From JANLWK01 sp031364505 (GTDB lineage Bacteria > Eisenbacteria > RBG-16-71-46), in contig JANLWK010000087.1 in the NCBI GenBank assembly GCA_031364505.1, positions 1 to 18,722 on the forward strand: a DNA stretch of 18,722 bases, written 5' to 3'. The notes under the pieces were generated by a model that saw only the letters and a list, made by a program, of their open reading frames with translations, was not told the origin of the DNA and did no database searches. Both the position numbers and the translations under genes were made by a program. This document shows, in pieces, positions 16,301-18,722 of the stretch (its first letter is position 1; each line of letters opens with the position of its first letter).

Positions 16301-17791
16301 TCGCCCGTGCTGGCGCTGCCGCTCAACCAGGCGGCCGCCGTCACGATCTCCGCCGACCTCGCCGCCGACGCGGACCTGGGCGTCGTGCGCATCCGGATCG
16401 CCGACACCTCGTCGTTCGTCGCGCGCAACGCGAACACCGGCGAGGAGCTGCCGGTCATGCTGGCGAGCCAGCCGCTCGACGGCGGGCCGGTCACCGTGCT
16501 CGCGCAGGCGGACTCGATCACCGCGACAGGAACGCCGCGATTCGCGAGCGCCACGGCCGTGGGCGCGACGGGGGTCGCGGCACTGTCGGTGACGCTCACG
16601 CATCCCGGCGGCCCGCTCACCGGCCGCGTGCGCCTGGACGCGCTGACGCTGTGGTGCCGGAACGCGGCGAGCGCGCCGCTCGCGCCGGCCGCGTACGTCG
16701 ATCGCGCCCGCGTCGTCATCGGCGGCGTGGATGCCGGCGTCGTCACCGACCTGCCGGGGGCCGCGCAGTCGTTCACGATCCCGCTCACGGGGATCACGCT
16801 GGATCCCGGCACGCAGACGACGCTCGAGTTGCGCGTCGACGTCGAGACGTCGGCGCCCACCGCGTCGCTCGCGCTCACGCTGAGCGCAGACGGCGTCGTG
16901 GCGCACGACGAGAACCTCGGCACTGCGGTGGCGGTGGGCGCGGGGGCCCAGGAGTTCCCGTTCACCTCGGGGCTCACCCAGCTGCAGGCGCCCGCGCGCG
17001 AGCTGATCGCCGCATTCACGGAATCGATGCCCGCGGTGCTCGCCGCCGACGGTCGCGCCGAGCCGGTGGCGGCGCTCACGTTGCGCAACCCGGCCGCCTC
17101 GGGCGACATCATGCTCGACCACCTGGAGTTGCTGGCGAGCGACCGCGCCTACGCGACACTCGCGACCGGCAGCGTGTCCACGCGGCTCGAGGCCTGGATC
17201 GCCGACACCCTGTGGGCCACATCGGGCCCGCTCACGACGGGCAACGCCACGGCCGTGCTGACCGCCGTGACGCCCCTCGTGCTGGGGCCGAATGCCGCCA
17301 TCGCCGTCCAGCTCCGCCACGCGGCCCGCCCCGGGGCCGGCGCGGCGGGCTATCGCCTCGGGTGCCGCGCCGATGGCATCGGCGTCATCCAGCCCGGCAG
17401 CTCGCTGCTCACGATCGCCGTGACCGCCGCCGAGGGCCAGTCGTTCCCGTTCTGGACACGGCTCGGCGGACCCACCGGCCTCACGCTCGAGGACAGCTAC
17501 TCGAACTTCCCGAATCCCTTTGCGGCGGGACGCCAGCAGAGCCGCTTCGTCTTCTACATGAAGACGGGGGGCCGCGTGACGCTCGAACTGTGGACGCTGC
17601 GCGGCGACCGCGTATGCACGCTGCTGTCGGGCGCGCCGCTGGCGGCCGGGCTGCACCAGGACGTCACGTGGGACGGGCGCAACGGCCACGGCGGCACCGT
17701 GGTGAACGGCGCGTACGTCGCGGAGATTCGCGTCGACTACGACGACGGCACCGGCGAGCGCATCCGCCGGAAGGTCGCGGTGGTCCGCTAG
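7385..17791 (+). CDS. Giant repetitive secreted protein with C-terminal sorting domain
   Basis: About 3,468 residues. A signal peptide core (LACAAWVVAAACLALPARA/D) ends near residue 53. Then come three 533-residue blocks (56-590, 590-1122, 1123-1653), each with three ~95-residue GxYxGxG modules and two ~122-residue DUF11-like modules; three ~310-residue units (from 1655, 1972 and 2282); a single Ig-like module (about 2593-2700); four related units (2700-3360); and a terminal FlgD-like/type IX-like sorting domain with NFPNPF at 3374-3379. I count only four Cys in the mature chain, all in the last third. Probable cell-surface or extracellular filamentous protein, perhaps an adhesin or envelope fibre; no enzyme motif seen. 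Start is uncertain: ATG 7385 has AGGA eight bases upstream, but the TTG at 7445 has GGAG six bases upstream and gives a conventional ~31-residue signal peptide, and a GTG at 7361 is also in frame. The mature protein is the same in each case. It is divergent from the PorV-like operon. Confidence 0.9.
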   Translation: MTGPPPRHEAVAGFDPTEIPLIRIGTHPGWSVPRLACAAWVVAAACLALPARADLVSGRYVGDGSGTRAITGLPFTPDLVIVKGSNRTPAVARSASMTGDNAKELGALTKFRGGEIKSLAAGGFTVGGDAAVNQAGALYEWVAFDAAPGVMSTGSYTGTGGDNRSITVGFTPAYVLLLSDHTVQAVQRFATETGDASRAFADDVEHADWIQSLDPSGFTVGASAEVNRSTTAYHWVAWSFASGGAFTGSYLGNAVDDRGVSAAGLQPYAMIVARAGAGSASALRLPVSHGGLTWFASADSGFANGVQSLTSTGFVLGTHAAVNASPAAYHWVSFQNAAGRDVALSLGSDRLRANAGDSVRFEVVVADRGPQTANGVQASVVLPAAMTAQYGRATRGTVTSAGLAWKLDSLAAAQAETLFVTVTVNPGSEGQFIAVGAAAAGSETDLYSGNNADAVVLTVPSADVELHVVANDLAVTEGQSWGWSITATNNGPAVARDLVVGDALPAGFAFGSSTPGRGTYAPGTHAWSIDSLASGETATLSLTATIGAGSAGTVVRPSASIVARGQSDPAGANDTAAVSLRILDARARVVSGSYTGNGASLRAITGVGFQPDLVIVKGPGATPSLLRTRLMSGDASKELGENNALVAGRIKSLDFDGFSIGSDASVNQTGAVYTWTGFLEVPGQLRVGSYVGDGADNRAVAGLGLAPAYMIVAPATNKHSFERYAAETGDASLNLNGGTEQTDRIQRLDADGFQLGQSGDINGAGVTYYYAAWGAIAGIAASGSYVGDGIDNRSIEAPGFRPGLLLVTRPGASTVQRNGAMPGDLTLPVEPVAGFADAVQALAARGFQVGTHATVNSAAKLHYYAAFRSGVGADLDLSAQLDRPTPNEGDTVTVRYTLRDFGPQDSGPAAVAAPIPSGLTFVSFTASRGGYVPGSGVWSVGTIANGDSASLVLSATVNAGTAGGTIVETAQITAPVGADAIPENDVASASISVRRADLRVTLAVDDRTPTELEPLTLTITVKNLGPTLASGIVIDAPPPPLFVFDAFTATTGAYATGTGAWSIGSIAVSDSAVLTLRAHAVTGAAGATSLARARVTARATYDPQLANDADSTTVMVQAAQFRVLSGSYVGDGTGSRAVSGLGFQPDVVIVKGAGATSAVLRVKGMPADAAKDLAANSPFLAARIRSLDVDGFTVGSDAAVNTAGTTYYWTAFLEAPGQLKTGSYTGNGADDRGITGLGLAPAYVIVAGNSSKSAYQRFGGEAGDASLSFSSSTETADRIQRFDPDGFQVGTAAEVNTAGAAYHYVAWAPVASRAAGGLYLGDGTDDRTIPGAGFRPGAVIVKRQDTGQDVVRAVATRGDLSLPMTTAAFANGIQSFSGAGFQVGTDTRTNLAAKVYFWQAFRDLPNVDVAVTQTVSDSLPDVGDPVTLRVGVAGRGPASAANVNVTETLPALLQYQSHIASRGTFDSATGVWTLGTLAPGDTATLTLQSTVKSGSGGQSATTTAAVSGLDQSDLDVANDQAAASLRVPTADVSVTAIVNRSVATESDTLDFITSIANHGPDAATNVTLSDPTPAGFTRLASTPSRGTFVANTGVWTLGTLAPGDSATLQLKWRVNTGTLGTTLRNIARVTHSDQADLTVANDADTAAVFVEGQRGVTITATQGSSVTRPAASAATIVSLSLLNSGLTSVTLQQVTFVNRTGGTGTQAQRDAELGTLRLGSVASNGGPDTPIAQAAASGGLIAFGPFSVTLPAGAVVTLRLTSDVALTARDGDTLDVSIDAASRVVFATATTVLNSWPVDPAGGVVVDGSAAAQFKTRAVTSAAAKLAEPGVTRIGAVDVLLPANGYASDVLQGLKFRNYGDAAAGTDIAGVELWRDGGDGAFDAGDADDQRLGSMGFDGAAWSLTALSMPIPAAGQRVFASVDLASSARAGRLVRLGIPGALPAMTVASANDGPADDSVLAVAAITILRAPSTLRISVQPQTPVSLLPGRPGVEVLRFQIVNSGAEAETLTSVAFANRAAGPGTAAQLGADWLPVSLSDGTRTSTASFASGRATLTGLNVVVSPGDTVTLRVKSGASLTARDGDLLDLEVPAVTDVGFSRRVNPLGTWPLTPSGVFPVDGMSLAQLVMTPQKAPELLTGSVRNLALDLGVPGDGYEPDTLQSLGLRNLGDAAPGMDISRLEAWSDDGDGVFEPASLGGDHLLGTMVYTGGGWTLGGFSLPIAASGQRLFVSCDIAAGATERRTVRLGVPSSPLPGIGMSSPNDGPRDADALNPVTLTISTLNRMTFAALDVAPGVTTPGDTEIVVLHLVATNSYADSARTLRGLAVTNQTHGAGAPSPVSLDAEVRRLALHADTPSGPLLATGFFSGGRAVLGGFGWAIPPGGKRDLYVTADVSSSAAADGDVIGVTIAEEEDLVLGGDVTLSARFPLGSGAAWTIDGMVAAQIALRPAPAATLGPGEGPSLALDWTVPRNGYRDDVLEGVRLVNAGTALPSDLAELHLWKDGGNGAFDAGVSDDQDLGALSYAGGVWLSRTLAEAIGSAGLRLFAAASASASPVDSASVRLQIPVGGIVVSSGDDGPADQAVAATSSVLLSTSHLLATVAVLPAASVLGDTVTALMTVRNVGGLSITGVTPATPAVSGPGAITPATGASPAILDLAPGTQGTFTWRYVATGAGTVALAAGATGTELGTGAQQRSLIVSSDVHQIFNEAGSLDLYALESMPFSVIPGQARVIPLTLTLASHDAGDASDVLLRTITVRFEDESGAGVTPSRLLERMAVNEGVQAYLDQTSFPSSGSTVDLVLSPPVLIESGGSSGGQVTLSLALDVSDTTTVSTFRMSIIDAGAFTAQDAVSGAPVAIAPASPQSYPIQTGLARVVANATELDVSVASTAPAYAGRGQNDVTLLDASMVNPGPGAIGPDIRLSRFDVVLIDANGVTIAQPSRVIERIKLAAGSQHLLDRAVAVDEDSTITLSLSPVLALPLNQAAAVTISADLAADADLGVVRIRIADTSSFVARNANTGEELPVMLASQPLDGGPVTVLAQADSITATGTPRFASATAVGATGVAALSVTLTHPGGPLTGRVRLDALTLWCRNAASAPLAPAAYVDRARVVIGGVDAGVVTDLPGAAQSFTIPLTGITLDPGTQTTLELRVDVETSAPTASLALTLSADGVVAHDENLGTAVAVGAGAQEFPFTSGLTQLQAPARELIAAFTESMPAVLAADGRAEPVAALTLRNPAASGDIMLDHLELLASDRAYATLATGSVSTRLEAWIADTLWATSGPLTTGNATAVLTAVTPLVLGPNAAIAVQLRHAARPGAGAAGYRLGCRADGIGVIQPGSSLLTIAVTAAEGQSFPFWTRLGGPTGLTLEDSYSNFPNPFAAGRQQSRFVFYMKTGGRVTLELWTLRGDRVCTLLSGAPLAAGLHQDVTWDGRNGHGGTVVNGAYVAEIRVDYDDGTGERIRRKVAVVR
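7550..9151 (+). repeat. Block 1 of 3: three GxYxGxG modules + two DUF11-like modules
   Basis: Modules a, b and c start near 7550, 7838 and 8120; DUF11-like modules start at 8405 and 8771. Each GxYxGxG module runs from SGRYVGDG-like through 'F.PDLVIVKG', 'GF.VG..A.VN' and 'Y.WVAF'. The DUF11-like modules have 'GDSVRFEVVVADRGP' and 'S.ASG..ATL.L.ATI' patterns. The GxYxGxG type resembles an uncharacterised module of phage and surface proteins (possibly catalogued as DUF7483, recalled and not checked). Confidence 0.85.
9152..10750 (+). repeat. Block 2 of 3: three GxYxGxG modules + two DUF11-like modules
   Basis: Same module order as block 1, shifted by 1,602 bp. Modules start near 9152, 9440 and 9725; DUF11-like modules at 10001 and 10370. 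Position-specific features are kept: the first module has PDLVIVKG and ends FLEVP, the second has Y..ETGDAS, and the third has GDLTLP. Confidence 0.85.
10751..12340 (+). repeat. Block 3 of 3: three GxYxGxG modules + two DUF11-like modules
   Basis: Same order again, 1,599 bp after block 2. Modules start near 10751, 11042 and 11327; DUF11-like modules at about 11606 and 11972. The first module (PDVVIVKG, FLEAP) and the third (GDLSLP) are closer to their block 2 counterparts than to their own neighbours, so whole blocks were duplicated. Confidence 0.85.
12347..13294 (+). repeat. ~315-residue unit, copy 1 of 3 (Asp/Gly-rich loop)
   Basis: Two beta-sandwich-like halves. The first half has LTARDGDTLDVSI and a SWPVDPAGG...VDG junction. 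The second half has NGYASDVLQGLKFRNYGDAAAG and an acidic loop RDGGDGAFDAGDADD at about 13007-13051. The unit ends with NDGPADD. The loop resembles DxDGDG-type calcium loops. Confidence 0.8.
13298..14224 (+). repeat. ~310-residue unit, copy 2 of 3 (Asp/Gly-rich loop)
   Basis: Shares LTARDGDLLDLEV, TWPLTPSGVFPVDG, DGYEPDTLQSLGLRNLGDAAPG and the acidic loop SDDGDGVFEP near 13934-13963 with copy 1, and ends SPNDGPRD. It begins 951 bp after copy 1. Confidence 0.8.
14228..15157 (+). repeat. ~310-residue unit, copy 3 of 3 (Asp/Gly-rich loop)
   Basis: Begins 930 bp after copy 2. Shares NGYRDDVLEGVRLVNAG and the acidic loop KDGGNGAFDAGVSDD near 14885-14929, ending SGDDGPAD. In the loop Asn replaces one Asp relative to copy 1. 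Followed by a single Ig-like module at about 15160-15480 (GDTVTALMTVRNVGG). Confidence 0.8.
15482..15991 (+). repeat. C-terminal unit 1 of 4
   Basis: About 170 residues. Landmarks shared with the next three units: SMPFSVIPGQ near the start, VTPSRLLERMAVNEG in the middle, TAQDAVSGAPV, and QSYPIQTGL at the end. Confidence 0.7.
15992..16513 (+). repeat. C-terminal unit 2 of 4
   Basis: Landmarks: STAPAYAGRGQNDVTLL, IAQPSRVIERIKLAAG, VARNANTGEELPV, ending SQPLDGGPVTV, which is the least conserved end of the four units. Confidence 0.7.
16514..16969 (+). repeat. C-terminal unit 3 of 4
   Basis: Landmarks: FASATAVGATGVAALSVTL, LAPAAYVDRARVVIGG, VAHDENLGTAVAV, ending QEFPFTSGL, matching QSYPIQTGL of unit 1. 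Confidence 0.7.
16970..17464 (+). repeat. C-terminal unit 4 of 4
   Basis: Landmarks: ESMPAVLAADGRAEPVAALTL (compare SMPFSVIPGQARVIPLTL of unit 1), TGSVSTRLEAWIAD, ending GQSFPFWTRL. It directly precedes the sorting domain. Confidence 0.7.
17465..17788 (+). other. C-terminal FlgD-like / type IX-like sorting domain
   Basis: About 108 residues. NFPNPF (17504-17521), then GGRVTLELWTLRGDRVCTLL, AAGLHQDVTWDGRNGHGGTVVNGAYVAEI and a terminal RRKVAVVR. This is the layout of C-terminal domains found on many secreted FCB-group proteins, where they serve as secretion or surface-anchoring signals. Whether this lineage has a working type IX apparatus cannot be seen here. Confidence 0.8.
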
Positions 17792-18432
17792 TTCGGGCCG
17801 CCGGCGCGCGGGGCTTCCGTGCCCTTCACGTTGGCGATCGCGCGCACCGCGGCCTCGCGGGCCGCGTCGATCTGGGCCTCGGAGCCCGACAGGTAGAGCC
17901 GGCCGTAGGCGCCGAACAGCGACGCGTCGATCAGCTTCACGTGCGCGGCCTTGAGCGCCTCGTTGGCGGCGAAGGCGATGTAGGCCGCGGGCTCGGTCTC
18001 CAGGATCAGCAGCGATTCGCCGGCGAGCAACTGGTCCCCGTAGCGGCTCTTGTTGATCACCTGCGCGTGGTAGGGCTCCACCGCGCGGATCACCTGGTCC
18101 GAGACGAGGCGCGGCTTCATCCGGTCGCTCTCGGTGAGCCCCAGGTATTCCAGCACCGCGGCCCCGCCGAGGCGAACCTGGCCTTGGTCGCGGTGGTGGA
18201 TCTCGAGCAGGCCGAACGCGCGCTCGACCACCATGATCGCCGGCGTGCACTGCGTGGCCTTGAGCGCGACGTCGGTGATGCGGTTGATGATCAGCCCGGG
18301 CGCGGTCTCGATAAACATCGACGCGTCGCCCGCGACGGGCAGGAAGCCGCGCGCGGTGGTGCCCACGAACGCGGCGAGCTGCGGCTGGAGACTGTCGAGA
18401 AACACGTACGAGCGAAGGATGACGTCGGCCAT
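17788..18432 (-). CDS. BMC-T shell protein, CsoS1D/CcmP-like (double-stacked trimer type)
   Basis: 214 residues with two tandem BMC domains, about residues 5-110 and 112-203. RSYVFLDSLQPQLAAFVGTT (7-26), GFLPVAGDA, NRITDVALKAT (50-60), MVVERAFGLLEIHH (67-80), LAGESLLILETEPAAYIAFAANEALKAA and FGAYGRLYLSGSEA follow the carboxysome proteins CcmP and CsoS1D closely. In that class two trimers stack face to face and the central pore is gated by a conserved Glu-Arg pair, here Glu70-Arg71. Predicted role: facet tile with a gated pore for larger metabolites in a microcompartment shell. No other shell or encapsulated-enzyme gene is in the window; the rest may lie elsewhere or past the right edge. There is no Shine-Dalgarno, but a promoter ends nine bases before the ATG, pointing to a leaderless mRNA. 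It converges on the giant gene, sharing CTAG as stop. Confidence 0.94.
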   Translation of the reverse strand: MADVILRSYVFLDSLQPQLAAFVGTTARGFLPVAGDASMFIETAPGLIINRITDVALKATQCTPAIMVVERAFGLLEIHHRDQGQVRLGGAAVLEYLGLTESDRMKPRLVSDQVIRAVEPYHAQVINKSRYGDQLLAGESLLILETEPAAYIAFAANEALKAAHVKLIDASLFGAYGRLYLSGSEAQIDAAREAAVRAIANVKGTEAPRAGGPN

Positions 18433-18441
18433 GGTCGCGGC

Positions 18442-18470
18442 ACAGTAGCGTCGGGGCGGCGGGTCGTCAA
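18442..18470 (-). promoter_or_regulatory. Sigma-70-like promoter of the BMC-T gene
   Basis: On the minus strand TTGACG (18470-18465) is followed after exactly 17 bases by TACTGT (18447-18442). The -35 matches five of six; the -10 keeps the key first T, second A and last T. Only nine bases separate the -10 from the ATG, so transcription would begin within a few bases of the start codon. Confidence 0.55.
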
Positions 18471-18537
18471 CGATGCGCGCTCAGCGCGGTCCGCGCGGCG
18501 GGGTTTCAGCGTCCGCGTGACGGCGTTCGCGGACGGC

Positions 18538-18722
18538 GTCCACGCTCCGTTCAATGCGATGAAACGAAACTGTCCCCGGGGACAGTTGGCTTGCGGGGTT
18601 GCATGATCGCGAGGTGTCTGCGCAGACATCTCGACCACGCGCCGTTCAATGCGATGAAACGGAACTGTCCTCGAGGACAGTTGACTCTCAGGGTTGCATG
18701 GGGGCGAGGTGTCTGCGCAGAC
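18538..18722. repeat. 95-bp-period palindromic repeat array (two copies, cut by the window end)
   Basis: Two 81-bp cores (18547-18627 and 18642-18722), about 71 of 81 bases identical, with further similarity to the left, give a 95-bp period. Each core starts ccgttcaatgcgatgaaac and ends with the perfect palindrome GTCTGCGCAGAC (18616-18627, 18711-18722). Each also contains a perfect 20-bp palindrome: AACTGTCCCCGGGGACAGTT (18568-18587) and AACTGTCCTCGAGGACAGTT (18663-18682). In copy 1 the 3' palindrome extends to 22 bp (18611-18632) with one mismatched pair. The array is intergenic, upstream of the BMC-T gene. It is not CRISPR-like: repeats are long and the non-repeat part is about 5 bp. Function unknown; possibilities are operator array, RNA hairpins or mobile-element-related repeats. 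Confidence 0.8.

Noticed and set aside
16295..18250. 651-codon minus-strand frame opposite the giant gene
   Set aside because: Arg/Gly/Ala-rich shadow; it overlaps two strongly supported genes and shows no motif.
14881..18606. Very long plus-strand frame (1,241 codons) overlapping the giant gene in another frame and the BMC-T gene
   Set aside because: His/Arg/Gly-rich shadow caused by high GC at third positions; the other frame has a signal peptide, repeats and a sorting domain.
18538..18722. CRISPR array
   Set aside because: Repeat units are about 90 bp with only about 5 bp outside the similarity, and they contain internal palindromes; no cas genes are nearby.

Overview
The window is very GC-rich and densely coded. 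It looks like an FCB-group bacterium, most plausibly Candidatus Eisenbacteria or a close relative. This is an inference from four things: a PorV/PorQ-family outer-membrane protein, a giant secreted protein ending in an NFPNPF/FlgD-like C-terminal sorting domain, an HNH protein of a type common in such genomes, and a bacterial microcompartment shell protein. No rRNA, tRNA, transposase or CRISPR array was seen.

Layout. Positions 1-695 (minus) hold most of an HNH endonuclease-type protein whose C-terminus runs off the left edge. Positions 696-1316 are a 621-bp gap without a convincing gene; it contains several inverted repeats. Positions 1317-7164 (minus) are a tight four-gene operon, read from right to left: a PorV-like barrel with a TPR tail; a membrane sensor with cache-like, HAMP, PP2C-type phosphatase and RsbW-type kinase regions; a STAS anti-sigma-factor antagonist; and a cytoplasmic GAF histidine kinase. 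Together they form a partner-switching module plus a two-component kinase, co-transcribed with an outer-membrane protein. No sigma factor or response regulator is present in the window.

Positions 7165-7384 are a divergent promoter region with two exact copies of a 14-bp dyad element. From about 7385 to 17791 (plus) a single gene encodes a secreted protein of about 3,470 residues. It is built almost wholly from nested repeats: three copies of a five-module block (three GxYxGxG modules plus two DUF11-like modules, about 533 residues per block), three copies of a ~310-residue unit with an Asp/Gly-rich loop, one single Ig-like module, four ~155-175-residue units, and the C-terminal sorting domain. 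The divergent pairing of a PorV-family protein with a sorting-domain cargo suggests, but does not prove, a secretion/cargo relationship under control of the partner-switching genes.

Positions 17788-18432 (minus) encode a CsoS1D/CcmP-type double-stacked BMC-T shell protein, tail to tail with the giant gene. The two stop codons share one CTAG. A good -35/-10 pair lies so close to its ATG that the mRNA is probably leaderless. The right edge (18538-18722) holds two copies of a 95-bp-period repeat, each with a perfect 20-bp palindrome and a perfect 12-bp palindrome. The two 20-bp palindromes differ only by paired, symmetry-preserving substitutions. The array is cut by the window end.
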